Shown one piece after another: positions 1-12,300 of a DNA stretch of 64,000 bases (within the stretch, counting starts at the first letter, position 1; every line of letters starts with the position of its first letter). Made by a program: the position numbers and the translations under genes. Source of the DNA: Heliocidaris tuberculata (lineage: Eukaryota > Echinodermata > Echinoidea > Camarodonta > Echinometridae); assembly GCA_025618425.1 (NCBI GenBank), contig CM046850.1, positions 12,560,971-12,624,970 of the forward strand, given 5' to 3'. Below the pieces are notes generated by a model that worked only from the letters and a program-made list of their open reading frames with translations, searched no databases and had not been told where the DNA came from.

Positions 1-72
1 CTGCCCCAATTTTTTTCTTTTTCAGGCTAATAAATGTCATAAAAACCTCATGATTTTGCTGTATGGCTCTAA

Positions 73-945
73 CAGAGCTGCCAAATAGTACGATTTTATC
101 CTATTTCGTACGATTTTTCAGTGACAATACGACACTAGGATTTTTCTCAATAAAATACAATTCATCAAAAAAATAACTTTGTGTTTCCATGTGTTTATGT
201 ATCTCTTATTGACATTGTACATGATTGCGTATGCGTGCGTAATTTGCTGCAGCTGTGAGGCGCGCGCCTCACCGGCAGCTAGCGAGCTAACTCCCGGGGA
301 CGTCAGGCGGTGCTGGCCAGCAGCAGCCGCTCTCGATCTCAAGGACCGGCCGAGTGAGTTTTGTGTGGAATCGAACTTCGAGCTCCGCTATAATTCTGTG
401 ATCGTCGCATGAAATCCAAATATTTTGATCATGACATCGAAATCGGGATCTGGAATTCGGAAACAAACATTCTTATCGGAGTATACTTCGAGATGGCCTT
501 TCATACTAGCCAGCAAGAAGGACAATTTTAGTGCTCGATGTACGGCATGTGCATGTGACTTCTCCATTTCACATGGTGGTGCAAAAGACATTTCATTGCA
601 CATTAGTCGACAGAAGCATCAAAACGCTGGGCAAGCCATGAAGAATGTGAGTCCTCTCTCTTCATTTTGGCAGAAGACAGACTATTCAGTAATAAGAGCT
701 GAGACGTTAATGGCCAATTTCCTCATTGAACACAATTTGCCATTTTCTATGGCAGACCATCTGACGCAGCTTGTCAAAGTTACTTGTATACATGTATAAA
801 TTACTACAAAATACAAAAAAATTCGCAATCCTTGAGATATTGTGTAGGAAAGTACACGACAGTTAAGAATAGGATTTTTTTTCTGAAAATAGGATTTTTA
901 TGGCAAAATCATAGGATTTTTGGTCAAGTGAGGTTGGCAGCTCTG
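73..945. mobile_element. DNA transposon, TIR CAGAGCTGCCAA, 6-bp TSD CTCTAA
   Basis: The ends are perfect 12-bp inverted repeats, CAGAGCTGCCAA at 73-84 and TTGGCAGCTCTG at 934-945. They are flanked on both sides by the direct repeat CTCTAA (67-72 and 946-951). Subterminal DNA is rich in the short motif AGGATTTTT in both orientations. The element carries the BED-like coding piece at 425-799. A relative with degenerate copies of the same ends lies at 10119-11294. The 12-bp ends resemble hAT ends, but hAT elements usually make 8-bp duplications, so the superfamily is uncertain. Confidence 0.75.
425..799 (+). pseudogene. BED/ZNF862-like zinc-finger fragment inside a transposon
   Basis: An open frame of 124 codons. 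From about residue 19 it reads like the N-terminal zinc-finger module of ZNF862 / SCAN-domain-3-like proteins derived from hAT transposons: a W-P-F block, then C-x2-C (RCTACAC), then DFSISHGG, then H-x-S-x3-H (HISRQKHQ). A linker follows, and then the block ending VIRAETLMANFLIEHNLPFS that precedes the transposase core in those proteins. The frame stops right after this block, so the RNaseH catalytic core is absent. No start codon context or splice partner is evident. It is either a relic exon or a short protein kept by a non-autonomous element; a relic is more likely. Confidence 0.6.
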
Positions 946-1773
946 CTCTAATGGGAGCCAGCCTGTATTGTCAGTCTGCAAAAGACATCCATTACAGGTG
1001 TTTACAGAAGATGAATACTTATTTTCTCACTTATTTATTTATTAATATTATTGCTATTATTGTAGCTGATATTTTTGGTCATTCGCAATGTGTTAAAGTT
1101 TTAGATTCAACATTAATACCGAAGCTTGATCAATATTCAAATTAAATTACAAGTTGTGCTTGAAAATTATAAACATTGGAGGTCAGATGTATAAGACCGC
1201 AAGAGCCATGTTTGGGAAGGAATATGGTCATATTTCATCATTATTGTACTTCAGTTTTGTGGTGATATGATGAGGAGAACAATCATTTAGTTATCATTGA
1301 GTATTTAGTTAATCGATAATCTGAGTACTGTATTTAATCAAAATTTTCGAGTTGATGACCAGATAAGATTTAATAATCCAAATATATCTCAATATAACAG
1401 TAATGTGGTTTTTAAACGTAATGGGGTTTTTACTGAATGTATAAATTTAAATTGACTGATTTGTACAAAATATTAAATTCAGAAATATTGAATTAATTGA
1501 AATAATTATATAACTGATGACATGATCAAGATCATAGCAACCTTGAAGCACGGAGATAACAAAAATTTGTATTCCTTCATAATTACATGTAGATTTGGTA
1601 TCAGATAAATAGGTGTTCCGTGTATAAAATTGTATCTAAAATAATGAATGTCATAAATTCAGTTAAATGAGAATTGTGAATTGTAAATAGAGAGTTTCAA
1701 TTCAGACTATAAATTAGAAAATAGCTAAATGAAATCATGGACAAATTTTTGTTTGCTTTCCAGCTTATCTTAA
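946..1773. other. AT-rich intergenic or intronic DNA, no feature seen
   Basis: AT-rich sequence with scattered stops in all frames. The first exon of FIS1 was looked for here and further left and was not recognised. Confidence 0.5.
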
Positions 1774-2193
1774 CCCTTTCAGGACACAAATTATTTAAGG
1801 GCTAAATTGATCACATTTTGTTCTTCAAATAGGCAACAAAAATATTTTTCTTTTAGTGCTAGACCTACATGGTTTTATTAAATTAGTGTAATGTCTTTGA
1901 ATACAATACACATGGTAAGAAATGTTGTCACAAAGTTTTACAAATTACCACTTTTGATTTAAAAAAATAATGATTTTGAACCTCTCAATGTGTTGCCAAA
2001 TTAAGAATCTTAAAGCTTATTCTCCTTTTCAAAATTCCTGGCATAAAATGCAATGTGGTCATGCAACAAAAACGGACATAGTGTGTGCAGAAATTTTTGC
2101 TCTTTCTACTCATGCATCTGGTATATTTTTTAGAGCTCTGAATCAAAAGTTATTGAGCCAAACCACAAAATGTGGTCAGTTGTCTCAAAAGGG
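1774..2193. mobile_element. TTAA-flanked MITE
   Basis: It starts CCCTTTCAGGACAC after TTAA (2-base match 1770-1773) and ends in GTCTCAAAAGGG before TTAA (2194-2197). The ends are imperfect inverted repeats. TTAA duplication is typical of piggyBac and Kolobok elements. There is no transposase frame, so it is non-autonomous. The right-hand TTAA is shared with the next element. Confidence 0.55.
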
Positions 2194-2197
2194 TTAA

Positions 2198-2765
2198 AGG
2201 AGAATGAAACCCTGGGGAAAAAAATCCATTTTAATGAAAAGAGAGGATAGAGAGAAGGAATTTTTAAAAAGTTCCATCAAAATCGGTTACGAAATGAGAA
2301 AGTTATGAAAGTTTGAAAAGTCTCAATTTACTTTCTATGGCAATCCTCAAATCGGCAATGTTGCTTCAAAGTGACAGGTTTAGTAGTACAACTCTCCATA
2401 TGTTTTGTACACAAAATTTCATATTTTCCCCATTATCTCTCAAGGTGCAGCTTGTCTCCTTCTTAGCTCAAGATATATCATGGGAACAACATATGTTGAG
2501 TTTACAAAAAGACAAGCAGCATCTTTAGAGATAATGGAGAAAATATGAAATTTTATGTACAAAACATATTGAGAGTTGTACTACTAAAACTGCCATTTTG
2601 AAGCAACATTGCCAATTTGAGGATCGCCATAGAAAGTAAATTGAGACTTTTCAAACTTTCATAACTTTTTAAATTCATAACCTATTTGATGGAACTTTTT
2701 TTAATTGCTTCTCTCTATCCTCTCTTTTCATTAAAATGGATATTTCCCCAGGGTTTCATTCTCCT
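2198..2765. mobile_element. Foldback TTAA MITE with long arms
   Basis: The two halves are inverted copies of each other over roughly 240 bp. The left arm begins AGGAGAATGAAACCCTGGGG and the right arm ends in its complement at 2765. TTAA flanks both ends (2194-2197 and 2766-2769). The arms have diverged by scattered substitutions and the centre is around 2470. No coding capacity. Confidence 0.8.
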
Positions 2766-3335
2766 TTAATGTGTGCAAAATGCTGATTTTCACTTCTTGA
2801 TATCCAAAACTCTACTTACTATACTATATCTTATTTTTTCAGTAATTGAATTTGAAAAAAGTCATGGCAACTCTCATCAGTGGCCTAATGAGCCAAAAAT
2901 TTTGAGGAGGCTGAGAATAGGCACGCAGGCCCAATTACTGAATACTTGCGAGCGAGTGAAGCAAGCGAGCAATAAAATCGGACCTTTTTTGAATGAAAAT
3001 ATAATTTTTGTCATATATATCCAGTAGATAATTCAATTTTTAAAATCTTTCCTTTTTTTTTATCGTGGAACAAGCCCCCCCTCCACCAGTACGCCGGTAA
3101 ATCTCATAGTGTATCATCTGTCGTTCTAAAAATGCTTATTGCTGTTCTGTGTCATTAATCATTCATAATGATATTGTATGAACAAGATGTGGAATAGCAG
3201 TTGTCATGTACAATTGAATTGGTATTGTACTTTACTTCATGCGCTTTTCTACACTACCTCATTGCTGTGCATGGGATCATCATTATCATTCTTAGAATAA
3301 TAGAGCTCAAATATCTTTATTCATGTTTTATGCAG

Positions 3336-6300
3336 AAAAATGAGCAACTGTACAATGCTGAGTTAGCACAGGGTAGAGTGACAGTAGGGACTCAGTTCCA
3401 GTATGCATGGTGCCTGGTGAGAAGTCGCTATAAAGATGACATGAGGAGAGGGGTAGTTCTGCTAGAGGAGCTGCTACAAGGTGGAAGCCCTCAGGTTCAA
3501 CGAGACTGTCTCTTCTATCTAGCCATTGGGTACTACAGGTTAAAGGTTGGTTCTACGACTCATGCTTCTGCAGTAATTGCTCCCTGTACATGTAGTGGGG
3601 TGGCTTAGGGAAATTTTTGTGAGAGAGTGGGCAAAAGCACCAAATTTGGCATGAACATTACCTACATGTATGGCCAACTAATCACTATTAGTCGAGGAGC
3701 CCTCATGATTTTTGAAAGATAGAGTAAGGGGGGAGAATTCGGCCATTTAAGACAAAATCCTGTTTTTTTACTCTTTATTTCATATTAATTTTCACTTCTT
3801 ACTCAAATCATGAGAGCAAATATTGTTACTGTTTTAACAAACAAAAAAATCCTGGAAAAAAATCAAGAATTGCCATGGTAATATTCATTTTCATTTACCC
3901 TATCTCGGAGGCAGTTTTCGGCCGAGCAAATCAGTTTTCGGCCGCATGTACAAAGTCAATGGGGAGCGCCGTGCGTTCGCCCGCTGATCAAAAGTCCCAT
4001 TGGCCCGAGCCGGTGTCCAACACCGGAGCTCCCCCGCGTAAAACCCGGCTGAAAACTGCTCCCGCGGTATCAGAACTGAAATCTGAAGACTATAACGGAG
4101 ATATCGCGTGTGCGTCTCAATCATCGACTAGCTTTGACTGTGACATGCGATTGGACACTTTTGAGCTTGCGATATACGAAAAATCCTGATCTAAAACTGA
4201 AAATTTCTTGAAATACAGCTCAGTTTTGGAACCCATTTTCCTTATGGACACGCGTAAAAAACGAGAATTTTCAGATTAGGGTAGCGGAACCGCCGATTAC
4301 TTCGCTAAAATGTGATATTTATGGTTATTTTTTCAATGCTTCAGCGGTTCCCCTGTGACTTTGGTATGTATTGTATGTGTGTGATATGTGATATGCTGTC
4401 AATATGCTATGCATTTTAAAGTGATTTTTGCCATGCATACGTCGTACCGGCCGAATTCTCCTCCCGGCTGAAAACACCAACCTTTACTCTACTTGTGTAA
4501 AATGCAAATGTCCAAAATGGGCACCATCCAGTATAATAAAAACCCTTTTTTTTATTATTAGATCATTTCGTAGGACGCGTAAGTCTAATAATAGTATCGA
4601 GATCATAGCATGTTACTTTTTATATTGTAGACAAGAAAAAGCCGGTTAATAGGGACAATAAAGTATTTAAAAAATAATATCTGCAAAGGGTGCCCTCACT
4701 TTGATGAAAATTTTTGCTAGGATAGCAGTCACTTGGAAAGGAGCTGCATTTCAGTCAGGACAAAAAATGAAAATCATAACAGTGGGGGGGGGGGGGGGGG
4801 GGGGGAGGGGAGGTGTTTTACTCGTTCCTACATGTACATGTAGGTTTTTTCATAGTTATCTAAAAGATATATTTTTACCTTTTTCCCCCTCTAATTCAGT
4901 CTTGATACTTGTCTAATATAGGATTTTCATTTGTTGCTGTTGGAGAGATTGCTTGCTAGTTGCTACTAAACAAGTCTGTATCATTTGCACACATTGAAGA
5001 ATTGTACAGAGTTGGTCTTTTTCAAGTTATGCTTGAATCTTTTGTGTATTTGAAAACATATTCAGTATTTTCTTTTACATTTGAACAGATGTTCTTTTGT
5101 TTATATCGTGGATCAGACTCTCATATATGCAAAGGAAAAATGAAATACAGTCATGTGGATAACTCTTGTTCTGGGCATGAAATATGTCAGATATTATTCT
5201 GGTTACCCATCATGCAAATAAGCCAGTTCATAATTTGTTCATGGTACAAATGACCCTGAAATGAACCCAATTTGTATGCGCACATGCACTTGTTTTAGGG
5301 GACGCACTACTTTTTTAACATGTAAAATCATATGATGCAGGCATCATGGTGCATACAAAATGACAGCATATAAAGGTCAATTGTACTCGGTCCAAACCTT
5401 TATCTGCACATGGGCAAATTGTAATTACGAACTGGCTTATTGTTACCAATGATATGCAAAGCATTGATTATTCATGAAGCACGTTGTAAGAATATCTTGT
5501 TTTTTTCCTTCCTGTTTCTGCTTTTCTAAACAGGACTATACAAATGCCCTGAAGTTTGTTCAAGGCCTTCTCCAAATAGAGCCTAATAACAGGCAAGGAG
5601 CGGATCTTGAGCGGCTGATCAAGAAAAAGATGAATAAAGGTAATTATTACTATCAAAAAACCCTGATAGAAAGACTGCCCAAGGAAGACCCAAAAAGCAG
5701 TCTTTCTGGGTAGGTGGTTTGTATTTTAATATTACTGGTCCCCTTCAACACATGTTTCAATTAAAAGGAAACATTTGATCTGTATTGGTAGGTGTTTTTT
5801 TATACAGGTACATGTACAGTAGTCCTCAAAATTATTCATACCCCTTGGAAAATTGGAGATTTTTGCATTTTTGGAAAAAATGAAAGGAGAACTGGATTCA
5901 GTTGCACATCACTTGATTACATTTAGTTATCATCTACAAATGAGTGCTGTTTCGGGTTTCACCTCATTTGCATAACAATAGAAAAAGTGAGTTATCCAAA
6001 TTTGGTGATGTTCAAAATTATTCATACCCTTGGTGGTTCATTGGTGGTTCATTGATTTTGCCGATCATTATGAATAAAATGCTTTGTGATTAAAGCTTGT
6101 AACAATTCAGTAGACTGTTCCAATGCTTCTGGAGATCTCTACTGAGATAGCAGGCCAATACCTCGTATGCAATGGTTTAATTTCCTTGAGGATGTTGTAC
6201 AGATATGCCTTCACCTGGTCTTCAAGGCATTCCTAGGATTTAAAGGAGATTTAATGTATACAAGGGTGTAGTTATTGACTTAGTGGTTACGGGGCTATGA

Positions 6301-9300
6301 TGTTAATATTTTCATTCAGTTTTTCATTTACTTTAATGAAAATTTTGCTCTTATGATGAAGTAAAACACTCTTCCCGGAGAGACCTCCCCTAGGGCCCTT
6401 CCCTGTTACACTGTCTGAGAGGGAGTTTGCCCTCATACTTTTGCTCCATTCTAATTAACAATGTTTGGGAAGGCCATGGTAGAGGTCTAAATGTTAGTTG
6501 GTGCCATTTTAATCAGTTTGTTCAGTTACAAAAACTGACACACTTGGATCTGGACACCTGCCATAAGATCCTTCGCAAGTACTCTGGTTAAGCTGAGATA
6601 CTGTCTTTATTTTCTTGTGTACCGTCTAAGTGGTAGCATTTTGTGCTGTGCAGCTGGTACCATTGGGGGAATATGGTATTAATTTAGTTCCTAGTGATAT
6701 CAAGGCTTGTACCCACCATACCAAGGATAGCATCTAAAATATGAAAATTGGCACAGTAAAAGTCAATTTGGGATGTGTATGGTACTCAAAGGATACATAC
6801 TGTAATCAATGGTGACCTGGCATCAGGGTCTTGAAGTGACTTAAACATCACTAACATGGCCTTCCTGATCACTCTGATTGAGAATGGAACCAAAGAATGA
6901 AGGCGAACCCCCTCTAAGCCAGTGTAACAGGGAAGGGCCCTAGGGGAAGGTCTCTTCAAGAAGAGTGTTTTACTTCATCGTAAGCGCAACATTTTCATTA
7001 AAGTAAATGAAAAACTGAATGAAAATATTAATATCATAGCCCCGTAACCACTAAGTCAATAACTACACCCTTGTATACATTAAATCTCCTTTAAATCCAA
7101 GGAATGCCTTGAAGACCAGGTGAAGGCATCTCTGGACAACATCCTCAAGGAAATTAAGCCATTGGATACCAGGTATCGGCCTACTTTCTCAGGAGGGACC
7201 TCCAGAAGCATTGTAACAGTGTACTGAAGGGTTACAAGCTTTAATCACATAGGATTTGATTCTCGTTGATTGACAAAGACAATGAATCACCAAGGGTATG
7301 AATAATTTTGAACATCAACAAATTTGGATAATTCACTTTTTCTATTGTTATGCAAATGAGTTACAACCAGAAACCGCATTCATTTGTAGATGATAACTAA
7401 ATGTATTCAAGTGATGTGCAAGTAAATCCAGTTCTCCTTTCATTCTTGCAAAAAAATGCAAAAATCTCTGATTTTCCAAGGGGTATGAATAATTTTGAGG
7501 ACAACTGTACATGTAGTTACTAAAGCAGGTTTGACAGTAAATAAAACGTGCATGTTGTGTGTGTTAGTGATCCATTTGACACCATCAGTTGAAACTAAAA
7601 GTGGATTAATTATTTGGTATAGTGACTGGCTCATATTTCAGTGATATTTGACTATGCTGCCCTGGGGCAGTATTCTGAAAACTGTTTTATCTCTAATATT
7701 GTTGTATCTTCACCATTATAACAAAATTGGTATTCTGAAAATTGTAACTTTTGTTGTATCTTTGTTTATTCTGTGCATGATCCTAATTTACATATGCGCG
7801 CTAAAGATAATATCATGACATAATTGGTATTCTGAAAATTATTGTATCTTTGTTGTATCTTTCTTCCATGGTAATTACAACAAAACTTACAACAGCTAGA
7901 AGCTGTTGTATCTCATCGTGTCAGCAATTTTTATGCCTCTGCCCACAAAAGGTGGTGCCAGAGGCATTATGTTTTCAGGTTGTCCATCCGTCTGTCCGTC
8001 CTACTTTCTCGTTCTACTTTCTCGTTCTAGCGATAACTCAAGAACCACATGACGTATGAACTTAGATTATGGGGTATGTAGGTCAAAGGTCACAGGTCAG
8101 TTTCTGAAATTGCAGGTGTTAGCCTTGTTAATGCGATATCTCAAAAACCATTTGAGGTATGAACTTCAAACTTGGTACTAGTATGTATCACCATAGAAAG
8201 ACGATCTGATTAGATTCTGGGATACGTAGGTCAAAGGTCATAGAGGTCAATTCTGAAATTGCAGTTTTTAGCCGTAACGTGATATCTCAAGAACCATATG
8301 ATCCATTAACTTCAAACTTGGAACTAGTATGCATCAACATAATGAGACGAACTGATTAGATTTTTGTTCACGTAAGTCAAAGGTGACAGGTCATAGAGGT
8401 CATTATACAGGTGTATGTGAAATTAATGTTTTTTTACCTTTGTTATCACCATATCTCAACTATTTTGTATTCATGACTAGGAGGAGATACATGTAAAGTG
8501 ATCAGACTTTTGGGTTATAAGATGTAAGGTCACATGTCAAAGAGGTCAATTAACATATAATTAGAGGCTTTTTATTCTGGTTATCACAATATTTCAAGAA
8601 CAGTTTGAACCATCAACTGAATTTAGGTGGAGGCATATAAGAGACACAGTCGCATTCATCTTGTTCTCTCTAAGAATCAGACAATACATGCTCAAATAAC
8701 AAGATGGAGACTGTGTGTGATTCAAGATCTCATAGAGGAGACATTTTGAAGAAATTACAGGTGAGATTTGATGATTTTACATCAATATTTGACTTGGTTC
8801 GAGTGGAAGAGGGTGAGCCACTTTGTTTATTAATTGCAGTCCAATAGCGCATGGTGCATATAAAACTACGCCTGTATTGATATATGCGCAAAGCGCATCA
8901 TTATGTTTTGATGTAAGGGGTGTTCCTATTGGTTGACCTACCTACATGTATATAAAATCCATCTTGATTGGTAAAGTGTCAAAAAATGGGGTGTCAAAGA
9001 TAATATAAAGGCAGTCCTTAGAGAGATAATAATTTTCAGAATACCAACTTTAATACAACAATCAATATTAGCACTGTATTTCTATAGAAGATACAACAAG
9101 TTACAACCAAAGTTTCAACAATTTTCAGAATACCACCCCTAGGCATTATACTCTTATATCCCTTCAAGCTGGTCAGTCTCAAATAATTCTTTCACAATGA
9201 CATTACAATTAATTTGCTATTTTCACTACTTGTAAACATATTTATAGCTAGTTTGATACTGAATTGTCTTGTCAGTGGATATTTATTTGTTTGGTTAATT

Positions 9301-12300
9301 GGTTTTATTTCTGCGTTCAAAAGCATGATACAAAATATAATAATATTACAGAAAAAAATATATTTGTCGGACATTAACAATTTACTTCTTAAATACAAAG
9401 AAAATATGTATACAATATGGGAAATCAACATTTTACAATGAACAGGATTTGTAAACGCAGGAGACCATCATCATGAGCGAGTTGCTTGATGTTGATGGCG
9501 GCCTCAAAGTAAAAAAGCAACATAGAACTAATAAAAATAAAATGGAGAAAAGAGGTCATGACTTCAATGGGATTATATTTTTTTATATTCTGTTCCTCAG
9601 CACATGTCTAACTTTGTTAATGAAAATAATGAGCTGGATGTTTCAATGTAGAGGGCAAAAGTATTCACTGAAGTCTCTTTTTCCAATCCCACTCTTCTAG
9701 ATATTTCTAGCACCCACTTTGTCTATGTTCATGTACATCTCTAATACCCCTCCTCCCACTTAGTCTGCCTACATGTACATGTACATTCCCCCCTTTTTTT
9801 TCTCTCTCAATCCATCTCTTTTGCTCTCTTTATCCATCTTTCATCTCTCTCACTCTCTCTCTCTCTCTCTATTTTTCTCTCTACCTAATTTTGTTGCACT
9901 CTTTGAAGTCTTGTCTCACCGCTCATCCCTGCCTTCAACCCGATGGGTGATCCAACACTTGGCATAGCAATATTTGCTCAATGATACATTGCTACCCTTT
10001 AGCTGGGATTTGGTTTTAGGTTTTTCATTTGACTTAGGTATAGGTGTTTGTCCAGGGTTGAAGGTAGGAACCATACTAGTGTTAGCTAATGACCATAGAG
10101 AATTAGATGCCAGAGACTCATAGCTGCCAACCCTCCCAGATTTGCCGGGAGACTCCAGGAAAATCAACCCATCTCCTGATCTCCCGACACATACTCAAAA
10201 TCTCCCGGATTCTTACATTTTTGAATGTTACTACAAACTTCCGTCATTGCCCCTTCAAAAACTTACAAATTTACTCTTTCCCTGTCCCGCAATCGCGAGC
10301 ACGCACAAGCGATGTCGCTAAGTACTACTACTAGCGTCATTGCCCCTTCAAAAACTAGGAAATACGCTCTCCCCGTCCCGCGAGCATGCCCAAGCGATGT
10401 TGCTAGCTAGCATATCTCTGGCACTGTTCACCCCGCGGCCAGCCGGCCACGCCGCTAGCTCTACATGCAATAGCAGCATAGGCCATGAACTATGCGTGCG
10501 GCCAGCTCAAACACTACTGTTCATGTTCGGTCGCTGGCCGCGTGCAGCTAGCTCATTGAGCTTGATTGTTGGCGCTTGCAATCGTGTGCGAAGCCCCCGG
10601 GCGAAGCCACGTTAGAAAATTTATTATGATACAAAACAGAAGCCTTATTGTTTCATTTTCCTCCCCTAACTTACTCAGATACATGTACTTCTATGAGCAT
10701 TTAAAGTGATTCTTTCCCCCCAAAATGACCCAGAAACGTCAGATTTTGAAAATAGTAGTCCCACGCATAGCGTTTCGAGTGTGTTGGGAAATGACCAGAA
10801 AGCAGCGTAAAAGGTCCGTTTCTGTCTAGAACTTATTTTTATTATGATGTATGGGTTTCTGCTATGTCTGTTGTTGAATATAATATTCTTTTTACATATG
10901 ATGTACAAGCTGCTTTTGACTGAGGTTTGGTGATTGAATGTTAACAAACATGGATGACATACATTCTGTGAAGAAATTTCTGCATTTTGATGATTACTGT
11001 GCCTGTGTATATTGTATTGCTTTGCATAAATACTAATAATTTACTGTCACAATATTCAGATATCATTAAAAAATGGTGCTCTAAAAGGGTGTCAAAGAGG
11101 CTTAGAACCAGGAGCTCGCGGGGGCGCTGCCCCCTGCACCCCTGCCAGGGGCCCTAAGGCGGGCCCCTGGACCCCACCCGCAAGACCTCGCTCGCTTCAC
11201 TCGCTCGGTAAAAACCTGCACTCGCTCAATACGAACTGCTCTCTTCACTCGCTTAAATCTCCCTGATTTGAAAAATCAAATGTTGCCAGCTCTGGAGACT
11301 ATGCAGTACAGTTATCCCACCTCAATGTTATACTTTTGGTGCTCCAACATACGCTCCAAATGACAATTGCTCTGGGCTTTACGTTTTCAAAGATAATAGC
11401 CCATATTCTCGAAAATGGCCTAAGTTAAGCCTGGCTTAACTTAGGCCCTTAGTTCCAGAACTAGAGAGAGTCTATGGTGTATTTGTAGGATTAAAAGCTT
11501 GGGGGGGGGGGGGGAGCACTCAGTATATAGTGTGCGGTGGGTATGTGCCGCCCAGAAGACCCCCATTTTTACACTCAAATTTCCGTTCCAAAGCATACCA
11601 TTTTTCACTTGTTGAGAAAAAGAAGAGAGAAAACCGTTCCAATGCCCTGTTGTTGTTGTTTTTTATTCTGTCGTTCCAGCCCGTTTCAAAGAATATCATT
11701 TTTGGTGAAAAGTTGAAAATGAGTTTCATTCCAGGTGCTTCATTCCTCCAAGCTTTTTCCATTGCTTCCAATCTGGTCCCAATCCACCAATTCAATTTTC
11801 ATTCATGCATGCATGCAAATTAACCCCGCTTATATGAATACACACACCATAGACTTGCCATGACACACAGCGTATTTAGCTAAAGGGAGCTTGTGGGAAC
11901 CAGCTCCATATCATACTTATATTGTAATCCAGTTCCAAAGACCCCCTTTTCCCAAAATGGTAGTAGTTCCGAAGACTATCCTTTTCATTATACGCTCGTT
12001 CCGAAGCCCCCTTTTTTTGTCTTGCCGGCAGCACATACCCACCACTTTGGGGTCGAGTGCCCCCCCCCCCCCCCCCCGATTAAAAGTGGGTGACATTTGG
12101 CTCTCCGTAATTCAGCGCCCTAAATCTACACACTGTATGTGGGGGCTTAAAGTTAGGCACCTTTCAAGAATATGGGCCATAGGGTTAGGATAAGGGTTAG
12201 GATAAGGGTTAGGATTGTAATTGAAGTTTAGGTTAGGTTTTGGTTTAGGTTCATGGTTAAGCTTAGGGTTAGGTAGAGTGTTTGATCCAGGGTTGAAGTA

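Noticed and set aside
1..3335. First coding exon of FIS1
   Set aside because: Searched for a short ATG exon ending in phase 0 at a GT donor; no convincing match to the family N-terminus.
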